From Nocardioides cavernaquae (lineage in GTDB: Bacteria; Actinomycetota; Actinomycetes; Propionibacteriales; Nocardioidaceae), in assembly GCF_003600895.1 (NCBI RefSeq), contig NZ_QYRP01000002.1:992001-1056000 (forward strand): DNA of 64,000 nt, given 5' to 3'. Each line of letters starts with the position of its first letter. The first letter of the stretch is position 1. Below, piece by piece: positions 55,801-61,968 of the stretch. The translations under genes and the position numbers were made by a program. Under the pieces are notes generated by a model that did not search any database, was not told where the DNA came from, and saw only the letters and a list, made by a program, of their open reading frames with translations.

Positions 55801-56718
55801 GCACGCGACGACGGTGGCCTCGGTCGGGCCATAGGTGTTCCAGACCTCGCGCCCCTCGGACTGGAGGCGGCCGGCCAGCTCGGGCGGGCACGCCTCGCCA
55901 CCCATGATCAGCAGGCGCACGTTCACCAGCGAGTCGAGCGGCCAGAGTGCGACGAGGGTCGGCACGGTGGAGACGACGGTGATGTCGTTGGCGACCAGCC
56001 ACGGCCCGACGTCGACGCCGGAGCGCACCAGCGAGCGGGGCGCGGGCACCAGGCACGCGCCGTACGCCCAGGCGAGCCACATCTCCTCGCAGCTCGCGTC
56101 GAAGGCGACCGAGAGGCCGGCCATCACCCGGTCCCCGGGGCCGATCGGCTCGTCCTGCAGGAACATCCGCGACTCGGCGTCGACGAAGGCTGCGGCGTTG
56201 CGGTGGGTGACCGCGACGCCCTTCGGGGTGCCAGTGGAGCCGCTGGTGAAGATCACCCAGGCGTCGTCCTCGGGAAGCGGATCGACCACGACGACGGCCT
56301 CGGGCTCCTCGACCGGCTCGCCCGGAACCGCGATCGCGAGCTCGTTGCCGATGACGGCCCGGACCCGGGCCTCGGCGAAGACCACCCGCGCGCGTTCGTC
56401 AGGGTCGTCAGCATCCACGGGCACGTACGCCGCTCCGGCGTTCAGGACCCCGAGGATCGCGACGTAGAGCTCGGTCGTGCCGGACCGGATCCGCACCCCG
56501 ACCTTGTCGCCGCGGCCGACGCCGGCCTCGACCAGCTGACCGGCGAGGTCAGCGGCCGCCTCGGCCAGCTCGGCGTAGCTCAGGACGGCGACACCGCTGT
56601 CGACCGCGAGCGCTTCGGGGTGGGCGGCAACCGTCGAGCGGAAGACATCGACCAACGTGCGTTCCGCCGGGGCATGGCCTGACCGGAGGAACTCCGCAGG
56701 CACTGGGTTGATCGTCAC
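52843..56718 (-). CDS. Pls/PosA-type membrane NRPS (A-T-membrane-three hexapeptide modules)
   Basis: This 1291-residue single-module synthetase has an adenylation domain (about 25-510) with FTSGSTGTPKGVAVTHRN (about 157), NTYGPTEATV, YRSGDVV, the hinge RADDQIKLGGRRIELGE and PTRTSGKIDRDALP. The carrier domain follows, with DDFFAFGGGSLTAAQV (phosphopantetheine Ser near 543). After about residue 600, hydrophobic segments alternate with three similar hexapeptide-like modules opening LLGAKVGKGV (about 712), LLGAKIGKGV (about 945) and VLGAKVGRGV (about 1185). This is the layout of epsilon-poly-lysine synthetase-like (Pls/PosA) enzymes, with no classical condensation domain. GTG at 56718 was chosen (MTINPVPAEF). 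The substrate code was not read. It is coupled to the M1 peptidase. Confidence 0.93.
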   Translation of the reverse strand: MTINPVPAEFLRSGHAPAERTLVDVFRSTVAAHPEALAVDSGVAVLSYAELAEAAADLAGQLVEAGVGRGDKVGVRIRSGTTELYVAILGVLNAGAAYVPVDADDPDERARVVFAEARVRAVIGNELAIAVPGEPVEEPEAVVVVDPLPEDDAWVIFTSGSTGTPKGVAVTHRNAAAFVDAESRMFLQDEPIGPGDRVMAGLSVAFDASCEEMWLAWAYGACLVPAPRSLVRSGVDVGPWLVANDITVVSTVPTLVALWPLDSLVNVRLLIMGGEACPPELAGRLQSEGREVWNTYGPTEATVVACGCQLDGSAPVRIGLPLDGWDLAVVDADGHPVAIGESGELIIGGVGLARYLDPAKDAEKYGPMPTLGWDRAYRSGDVVVNDPAGLLFGGRADDQIKLGGRRIELGEIDEQLLRLPGVVGAATAVRATKSGNKLLVGYLAVDPTYDAASAQELLRTRLPATLVPRLAVVDEMPTRTSGKIDRDALPWPLPASAGAGSGDGGGLHGVHAWIAEIWQDVLGADVTSPQDDFFAFGGGSLTAAQVISRLRERYPEIAVGDLYEHPSVAGLAEVLDTHGGTVKKSDRHVKPIPRKTQLGQAAALLPLRGLAAARWLAWLALLSTIAQPLLDTTWLPTFPVWLLILTSWFLLVPPGRMTLAAGLIRLTLRGVEPGRYPRGGKVHLRVWLAGRIQDELAATSLSGAPWFPHYARLLGAKVGKGVDLHTLPPVTGFLEIGEGAAVEPEVDLSGYWIDGDVVHLGAMRIGARARVGARSTLEGGADIGEGAEIAPGSLVVGTVPDEEFWAGSPAGHRSVARGPWSDNEPPHEGIWLGLYGVLSTLIAGLPGMATLAGVAVVLPQVRSATSAGDFLLRALPWLPLAALAAYSVLALAILLLVRVLGAGMTAGHHPVRSAAGVRIWATLRVLDEARTWLFPLYSSGLTPLWLRLLGAKIGKGVEASTVLLIPKFTTVNDQAFLADDTLIGCYELGGGWIRVEHVKVGKRAFVGNSGMLAPGRKVPKSSLVAVLSAAPARGSAKAGTSWMGSPPTKLRRSSGKTDSSRTYDPPLRLKLYRSLVELGRVLPVLVAVLLYAAVASTLLGLLAWQPLVAVVLGGPVLALGGLAAALVAALAKWVFVGRHRSTDHPLWSGFVWRNELADTFIEVLAAPWFAAVTQGTVLLNIWLRVLGAKVGRGVWCDTYWLPETDLIELHDGATVNAGCVVQTHLFHDRVLSMDKVILRAGATLGPNSVILPAATIGRHATVGPVSLVMRGEGVPARTRWIGNPIGPWEED

Positions 56719-56882
56719 GCGCGTGAGTGTGGCGGATCGAGGTGAACTTCCGGTGCACGGGCACAACGAGGCCGCCGAAGCCCTTGTGAGCGTCTGCCCG
56801 GGTGCGCTTCACTCGGCTCGGGCGCCCGCCCGCCGGAGCTCGGGATCCGTTGTTTTGCTGGATGCACTCGGAAGGTGAAGGC

Positions 56883-57065
56883 ATGGCAGGCAAGTTCGAG
56901 GTCTACGAGGACAAGGCCGGCAAGTTCCGGTTCCGCCTGAAGGCCGCCAACGGTCAGGTCGTCGCGGTCGGCGAGGACTACGAGACCAAGGCAGCAGCGA
57001 TCAAGGGCACGGAGGCCGTCCAGCGCGCCGCCGAGGGCGCCACGGTCGCCGACCTCACGGAGTAG
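56883..57065 (+). CDS. DUF1508 (YegP-like) small protein
   Basis: This 60-residue protein opens MAGKFEVYEDKAGKFRFRLK and continues with AANGQVVAVGEDYETKAAAI and KGTEAVQRAA. This is a single YegP/DUF1508 repeat: a beta-beta-alpha unit with F-x-F-R-L-K and N-G-x-V-x-x-x-G. Larger members have two copies. The function is unknown; the fold dimerises and may bind a nucleic acid or peptide. ATG at 56883 has GGAAGGTGAAGG upstream. The gene's end overlaps the convergent membrane-protein gene by 11 bases. Confidence 0.88.
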   Translation: MAGKFEVYEDKAGKFRFRLKAANGQVVAVGEDYETKAAAIKGTEAVQRAAEGATVADLTE

Positions 57066-57702
57066 CCCGGGGGGACTCCACGGCGCCCGCGCGCAGGGCG
57101 GACACCAGCGCACGCGCGTCGTCGGCGTACACCCGGACCGAGCTGACCCCTGTCCTCCCGCGTGCGAGGGCGGGGGTCAGCTCCGCGTGGAGCCGGATCT
57201 CGACATTGGTCTGGCCCAGCTGGGTCAGGGCGAGGACCGGCGAGTCACCTTCCTCGACGCGGATCCGACGCATGCCCTCGTAGTCGTGCCGCGTCGACCG
57301 CACCGACGCGATGTCGGTCCAGGCGATCGGGAGGTCCACGGCGCTGCCATGACGCAACCGGACGCCGTCATCGCCGACCAGGTGCGGGTAGACAGTGACC
57401 GCTCCGAGCATGCCGAGCATCCAGAGCAGGCCCCAGATGCCCAGGACCAGCGCCGGGAGCTGGATCGCCGGCCAGCGCTGCAACAGGAGGTGCACGGCAA
57501 GCACCTCGATCGCCGAGCCGACGATGAACGCCCAGAGTGCCGGGCGCACGATCGCGACGTAGGGGTACGCCGTGACACCGGGCCGTAGCCCCGGACGCCG
57601 CCGCCCGAGCCAGAGGAACAGGCTGCGCCACATGTCGATCTCCTGGCGCACGAGCCACCTGACCACGCCCGGCAGCTGCTGGATTCCGACGGCTCTTCCC
57701 AT
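57055..57702 (-). CDS. PH-domain-like membrane protein of unknown function
   Basis: This 215-residue protein has two hydrophobic segments (PALWAFIVGSAIEVLAVHLL and PALVLGIWGLLWMLGMLGAV, about 50-105). A soluble domain follows: VTVYPHLVGDDGVRLRHGSA and then WTDIASVRSTRHDYEGMRRI. This has the beta pattern of a bacterial PH-like domain. Such proteins are common in actinobacteria and have no clear function. The N-terminal 25 residues are uncertain; MWRSLFLWLG at residue 24 could be the true start. It is convergent with the DUF1508 gene. The 295-base gap upstream to the next gene holds a possible promoter. Confidence 0.75.
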   Translation of the reverse strand: MGRAVGIQQLPGVVRWLVRQEIDMWRSLFLWLGRRRPGLRPGVTAYPYVAIVRPALWAFIVGSAIEVLAVHLLLQRWPAIQLPALVLGIWGLLWMLGMLGAVTVYPHLVGDDGVRLRHGSAVDLPIAWTDIASVRSTRHDYEGMRRIRVEEGDSPVLALTQLGQTNVEIRLHAELTPALARGRTGVSSVRVYADDARALVSALRAGAVESPRATP

Positions 57703-57997
57703 GCTCCGAGGCTAGTGCTCGGGGCGGCTTCGGGGATCGGCCCGAAGTCGCTCGTGACCCCCGACAAAAGTTTCTTGAAAAAAGATCTCCCGGGGCCGTA
57801 ACCACCTCAGCGCTGCCGCGTTTAACCAGCACAACGATCGGGGACAACCTCCCTCCCAGTCCCCGGTCGCTACGCGCCCGTCGCAGCCAGCACTCCCTCC
57901 CTCCCGCTGGCCCGCGACGGGCGCGAATACTTTCCGGGGTCGTTTCGCCCGAGGCTGAGGAATTCGCCGGGCGCCGCGCCGAACGTAGGATCAGCCG
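57703..57997. promoter_or_regulatory. Longest gene-free stretch; possible ECF-type promoter
   Basis: On the + strand, GTAACC (57798-57803) is followed after 17 bases by TTTAAC (57821-57826), spacing that fits an ECF-sigma or unusual promoter for the gene at 57998. Upstream is AAAAGTTTC (57766-57774) and GATCTC (57784-57789). The same two blocks, with other spacing, lie before the serine hydrolase gene. The rest is GC-rich with no evident ORF. Confidence 0.4.
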
Positions 57998-59569
57998 GTG
58001 CAGAACCCCGACGTTTCCCCCATCGAGCCCGACTCCGGGCCCGAGGCAGAGCCCGACCAGAGCCCGCTCGACCGCATCGATCCCGACAAGCTCGCGATCG
58101 CGATCGAGGTCCTCAAGGACATCCCGCGGCTGGACCCGGAGCACCCGGACGTCACGACGATGAAGCGCGCCGCGTCGTACATGTACAAGCTGATCAAGAA
58201 GCAGCGTCGCGCCGAGATCCGCCAGGTCCGCATCGACCACGACCAGGCGATCATCGAGTCGACCGCGACCGGGTCCGCGATGCGCATCGACGACGAGACC
58301 GCCGGCATCCCGCTGGTCTCCAACGTGAAGGGCGCCTTCGCGGGCGAGCTGATCACTGCTCGCGGCTGTTACATCTGCAAGCAGGACTTCACGCTGGTCG
58401 ACGCGTTCTACCACTGGCTCTGCCCCGAGTGCGCGGCGTTCAGCCACACCAAGCGCGACCAGCGCACCGACCTGACCGGCAAGCGCGCGCTGCTCACCGG
58501 CGGCCGCGCCAAGATCGGCATGTACATCGCGCTGCGCCTGCTCCGCGATGGCGCACACACGACGATCACGACGCGCTTCCCCAAGGACGCGGTCCGGCGC
58601 TTCGCCGCGATGGAGGACTCCGCCGACTGGATCCACCGGCTCAAGATCGTCGGCATCGACCTGCGCGACCCCACCCAGGTCATCGCGCTCACCGACGACG
58701 TCGCGGCCGACGGCCCGCTCGACATCATCATCAACAACGCCTGTCAGACCGTACGCCGCCTCCCCGGCGCCTACTCGCACCTCACCGACGGCGAGCTGGC
58801 ACCGCTGCCCACCGCAGAGTCCTACGGACTCCGCGAGCTGCCCGAGATGCTCACCTTCGACCGGATCTCCGAGGCCCACCCCGCGGCCATCGCCGGTGCG
58901 CTCGACACCAGCGCGGTGGCCCACCACGAGGGCGAGTCCCCCGAGCACGCGATCGCTGCCCACAACGCCGCCTCGATGACCGCCCTCGCGCTCAAGGCCG
59001 GCAATGCCTCACTGGACGCCCACATCGCCGGCACCGCCGTCGATGCCGGCGGCCTGCTGCCCGACGTGCAGGACAACAACTCCTGGACCCAGGTGCTCGA
59101 CGAGGTCGACCCGCTGGAGCTGCTCGAGGTCCAGTTCTGCAACTCGATCGCGCCGTTCCTGATCAACTCCCGGCTGCGCCCGGCCATGCGCGCCGCCGTG
59201 CAGAAAGGCGCGCGCCGGGCCTACATCGTCAACGTGAGCGCGATGGAGGGCCAGTTCGGCGGACGTCGCTACAAGGGCGCCGGACACCCGCACACCAACA
59301 TGGCCAAGGCCGCGCTCAACATGATGACCCGCACCTCGGCGGGCGAGATGTTCGAGACCGACCGGATCCTGATGACCGCCGTCGACACCGGCTGGATCAC
59401 CGACGAGCGTCCCCACTACGAGAAGCTGCGGATCGCCGCGGAGGGCTGGCACGCGCCGCTCGACCTGGTCGACGGCGCGGCCCGGGTCTTCGATCCGATC
59501 GTGCAGGGCGAGGCTGGAGTGGACATCTACGGCGTCTTCCTGAAGGACTACAAGACCGCCGCCTGGTGA
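57998..59569 (+). CDS. Atypical SDR with helical N-terminus and zinc-ribbon-like insert
   Basis: This 523-residue protein has an N-terminal helical, charged region of about 120 residues (KRAASYMYKLIKKQRRAEIR). A Cys4 cluster follows: Cys124-X2-Cys127-X14-Cys142-X2-Cys145, a zinc-ribbon pattern. A Rossmann domain starts at KRALLTGGRAKIGMYIAL (about 162-179). IIINNACQTVRR is the NNAG equivalent and IVNVSAMEGQF supplies the Ser. At the catalytic Tyr-X3-Lys place the sequence is HPHTNMAKAALNM: Lys437 is present but the Tyr is Thr433. It is thus a non-standard SDR of unknown substrate. The start is GTG at 57998. A perfect 7-2-7 inverted repeat lies at 59574-59589 after its stop. Confidence 0.9.
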   Translation: MQNPDVSPIEPDSGPEAEPDQSPLDRIDPDKLAIAIEVLKDIPRLDPEHPDVTTMKRAASYMYKLIKKQRRAEIRQVRIDHDQAIIESTATGSAMRIDDETAGIPLVSNVKGAFAGELITARGCYICKQDFTLVDAFYHWLCPECAAFSHTKRDQRTDLTGKRALLTGGRAKIGMYIALRLLRDGAHTTITTRFPKDAVRRFAAMEDSADWIHRLKIVGIDLRDPTQVIALTDDVAADGPLDIIINNACQTVRRLPGAYSHLTDGELAPLPTAESYGLRELPEMLTFDRISEAHPAAIAGALDTSAVAHHEGESPEHAIAAHNAASMTALALKAGNASLDAHIAGTAVDAGGLLPDVQDNNSWTQVLDEVDPLELLEVQFCNSIAPFLINSRLRPAMRAAVQKGARRAYIVNVSAMEGQFGGRRYKGAGHPHTNMAKAALNMMTRTSAGEMFETDRILMTAVDTGWITDERPHYEKLRIAAEGWHAPLDLVDGAARVFDPIVQGEAGVDIYGVFLKDYKTAAW

Positions 59570-59573
59570 CGCT

Positions 59574-59607
59574 CCGGAAAAGTTTCCGGGAAAGTCGTAA
59601 GGATCTC
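59574..59607. promoter_or_regulatory. Inverted repeat and shared motif before the serine hydrolase gene
   Basis: CCGGAAA-AG-TTTCCGG (59574-59589) is a perfect hairpin five bases after the SDR stop. The same stretch includes AAAAGTTTC, and GATCTC follows at 59602-59607; both words also occur upstream of the SDR (57766-57789). It may be a terminator or a regulator site for the gene at 59663. Confidence 0.45.
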
Positions 59608-59662
59608 TCCGGCCTGCTCCTCCATCCATCACAACCCCGATGGACACCCCCAGGAGCCAGTC

Positions 59663-60871
59663 ATGAAGATCCGCACCGCACTCGCCACGACCCTTACCTC
59701 CGCCGCCCTCGCGTCGGCCATCGGCGCTGCCCTGCCGAGCGCCGCCCACGCCGACGGCCTCCCCCTGGCCAACACCCAGGCCAGCGTCTCGGAGATGCGC
59801 ACTTCGGTCGCCACCCAGATGCAGGGCCGGGCCTTCGGCTGGCAGCTGGCCATCTCCCAGAACGGCGCCCTCAAGGCCGCTGACGCGGGTGGGTTCGCGA
59901 TCTCCGCCGCCGACAACAACGGCGTCGCGGTGCCGATGCAGGCCGGCATGCAGATGGAGCTGGCCAGCGTCACCAAGAACGTCACCGCGGTCGCCACCAT
60001 GAAGCTGCTGCGCCGCAACGGCCTGACCCCGGAGACCCTGGTGTGGCCCTATCTGCCGAAGGGCTGGGACGTCACCAAGTTCAAGCAGGTCCGATTCCGC
60101 CACCTGCTGACCCACACCTCCGGCATCAACCAGGCGCTCGCCGCGATGGCCAACCCGCCGTCGAACAACAGCTGGGCCGCCATGCAGGTCGTGGTCGAGA
60201 ACGGGACCACCGTCGACTCGCAGCGCGCCTACAAGAACGCCAACTTCGCGCTCCTGCGCGTCATCGACGCCGAGCTGTGGAACCGCAGCGGCGGCAAGAA
60301 GTACTCGAACGCTGCGGAGGAGCTGCCGATCACGGCCGCCAACCACACGGCGTACGTGCTCGAGTTCATGACCGAGCACATCTTCAAGCCGGCCGCGATC
60401 GCGGGCATCGGCTGCATCACGCCCGGCACCACCACGGGCGTGCGGTCCTACCCGCTCAACGCGACCCAGGCCAGCACGGGCGTCGTGCTCGGCACCAGCA
60501 GCGCGGAGTGCGCAGGCGCCCGCGGCCTGGCGATGTCCTCGGCCCAGCTGGTGCAGTACCTCAGCAAGCTCCGCGCCGGGACGATCATCACCCAGGCCGA
60601 CCTCGACTGGATGGACGAGTTCCGCGCCGGGTGGAACGAGGACTCCAACGGCGGTGACGGCGGCCAGTTCGGCGTGCCGGACGGCGTCGCGGACAACTTC
60701 CGCTCCCCCGGTGCCTACTGGCACGGAGGCGACCTGCTCGGGTCCCGCGAGCTGCACACCTGCGCCATGACCTTCGACGACGGCACCCAGGCCACGCTGC
60801 TGGTCAACTCGGAGCTGACGTCCGGCACGCAGTGCGGAGTCCTGCTGAAGGCCTGGTACGAGGCCAAGTAG
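59663..60871 (+). CDS. Secreted serine hydrolase (class C beta-lactamase / S12-like)
   Basis: This 402-residue protein has a Sec signal peptide (MKIRTALATTLTSAALASAI, cleavage near AAHA-DG). Its penicillin-binding-protein-like fold has SxxK in ELASVTKNVTAVATM and the Tyr-X-Asn type motif in RAYKNANFALLR. The third motif (KTG or HxG) is represented by AYWHGGDLLGSRE. The LLTHTSGI segment is typical. It could be a DD-peptidase, esterase or beta-lactamase relative; a resistance role is not shown. Cysteines at CITPG and AECAGARG and two near the end may form disulfides. AGGAGCCAGTC is the ribosome site. It is followed by a hairpin. Confidence 0.9.
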   Translation: MKIRTALATTLTSAALASAIGAALPSAAHADGLPLANTQASVSEMRTSVATQMQGRAFGWQLAISQNGALKAADAGGFAISAADNNGVAVPMQAGMQMELASVTKNVTAVATMKLLRRNGLTPETLVWPYLPKGWDVTKFKQVRFRHLLTHTSGINQALAAMANPPSNNSWAAMQVVVENGTTVDSQRAYKNANFALLRVIDAELWNRSGGKKYSNAAEELPITAANHTAYVLEFMTEHIFKPAAIAGIGCITPGTTTGVRSYPLNATQASTGVVLGTSSAECAGARGLAMSSAQLVQYLSKLRAGTIITQADLDWMDEFRAGWNEDSNGGDGGQFGVPDGVADNFRSPGAYWHGGDLLGSRELHTCAMTFDDGTQATLLVNSELTSGTQCGVLLKAWYEAK

Positions 60872-60891
60872 CACGGAGTGACGGTCTTCAC

Positions 60892-60926
60892 GCCGGATGC
60901 CGGGACAGGGAGTCCCGGTATCCGGC
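60892..60926. terminator. Hairpin after the serine hydrolase gene
   Basis: A 15-base arm (60892-60906) pairs with 60912-60926, with one G-T mismatch and a five-base loop AGGGA. It is 20 bases after the stop codon, and directly precedes the SRPBCC gene's start at 60939, so it may also affect that gene. Confidence 0.7.
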
Positions 60927-60938
60927 TACTGTCCTGTC

Positions 60939-61382
60939 ATGGCCAATGAAGTGACCGTCGACATCGAGATCGACGCCCCCTCCTCTGTCGTCTTCGACTT
61001 CGTCGCGGACTACACGAACGCCTCCTCCTACATGTACGGGCTGGAGAAGCTCGTCGCGCTGACCGATGTCACCCGCGGCCTGGGCGCGAAGTTCGAGGGC
61101 ACGATCAAGCTCGGCGCCTCGCTCAACTCGTTCCTCGAGGTGACCGAGTTCGAGGAGGGCACGAAGTTCACGCTCGCCTCCTACAAGGGCATCAAGAACA
61201 CCTCGTTCTGGACGCTCGCGCCGGTCTCCGAGTCCCAGACCCGCACGGTCCTGCGCTGGGAGTACGACCTCGGCAGCGGCATCACCGGGCGCGCGCTCGG
61301 CAAGATCGTCGAGCCCTTCGTGAAGATCGCCGCCGCTCACTCGAGCAAGGAGCTCAAGAAGGCCATCGAAGCCTCGCTCTGA
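60939..61382 (+). CDS. SRPBCC family protein (START/polyketide-cyclase fold)
   Basis: This 147-residue protein of the SRPBCC superfamily opens EVTVDIEIDAPSSVVFDFVA, with the typical first strand and helix, followed by beta strands with Gly-rich turns and a long C-terminal helix (IVEPFVKIAAAHSSKELKKA). Such proteins form a deep hydrophobic cavity for lipids or small molecules; some act in hydrolysis or transport. Function is not evident. ATG at 60939 is chosen because the family starts there, although the ribosome site is weak. A small hairpin at about 61401-61429 lies after the stop. Confidence 0.9.
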   Translation: MANEVTVDIEIDAPSSVVFDFVADYTNASSYMYGLEKLVALTDVTRGLGAKFEGTIKLGASLNSFLEVTEFEEGTKFTLASYKGIKNTSFWTLAPVSESQTRTVLRWEYDLGSGITGRALGKIVEPFVKIAAAHSSKELKKAIEASL

Positions 61383-61400
61383 CCCCCGCTCTGTTCACCG

Positions 61401-61429
61401 CCCCACTCTCGACACTGTCGGTGGTGGGG
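61401..61429. terminator. Weak hairpin after the SRPBCC gene
   Basis: CCCCAC (61401-61406) can pair with GTGGGG (61424-61429), with an inner stem CGACA-C-TGTCG (61410-61420). It lies 18 bases after the stop and could end transcription of the SRPBCC gene. Confidence 0.45.
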
Positions 61430-61474
61430 TGTTGGCTATTTGTGACCATCCACCCGATCACCCGAGGAGCACCC

Positions 61475-61894
61475 GTGGCCAGCCGCCTCAACCCCTACAT
61501 CAACTTCAAGGACAACGCCGCCGAGGCGATGGAGTTCTACCAGTTCGTCCTCGGTGGCGAGCTCGCGGTGAACAAGTTCGGAGACATGGGCGACACCGGT
61601 CCGGCCGCGGAGCTGACGATGCACGCCATGCTTGAGACCCCCCTCGGTTTCACGCTCATGGCATCGGACTCGCACCCGGACATGGGCCCGTTCACCGCGC
61701 CCGCTGGCTTCTCGGTCTCCCTCTCCGGTGACGACGAGGAGGAGCTGACCCGCTACTTCAACGACCTCGCCGCCGACGGCACCGTGGGCATGCCCCTGGG
61801 TCTGCAGCCGTGGGGCGACGTCTTCGGTCACGTCATCGACAAGTTCGGCGTCAGCTGGATGGTCAACATCACCGGTCCCGGCAACGCTGCCTGA
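61475..61894 (+). CDS. VOC family protein (PhnB-like glyoxalase fold)
   Basis: This 139-residue protein opens SRLNPYINFKDNAAEAMEFY, the mark of PhnB/YdcC-type 3-demethylubiquinone-like VOC proteins, and ends FGHVIDKFGVSWMVNITGP, including the W-G-D segment PWGDVFGHV. It has two beta-alpha-beta-beta-beta modules. The metal-binding set is not fully clear, and its function is unknown. GTG at 61475 was chosen since CGAGGAG lies seven bases before it; an upstream GTG at 61442 is less supported. A strong hairpin follows between this gene and the convergent hydrolase. Confidence 0.9.
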   Translation: MASRLNPYINFKDNAAEAMEFYQFVLGGELAVNKFGDMGDTGPAAELTMHAMLETPLGFTLMASDSHPDMGPFTAPAGFSVSLSGDDEEELTRYFNDLAADGTVGMPLGLQPWGDVFGHVIDKFGVSWMVNITGPGNAA

Positions 61895-61901
61895 CCCGCG
61901 C

Positions 61902-61939
61902 GCGTCAGCCCGTTCCCGGTTGAGGGCACGGGCTGACGC
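61902..61939. terminator. Bidirectional terminator
   Basis: GCGTCAGCCCGT (61902-61913) pairs perfectly with ACGGGCTGACGC (61928-61939). It lies seven bases after the VOC stop and 29 bases before the end of the convergent hydrolase gene. Confidence 0.8.
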
Positions 61940-61968
61940 TGCTCCCTGAAGAGCGATCCCCAGGTCGA

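Noticed and set aside
59663..60871. A beta-lactamase resistance gene.
   Set aside because: Only the general serine hydrolase motifs are visible; no class-specific resistance signature, and such genes are common housekeeping esterases or DD-peptidases.
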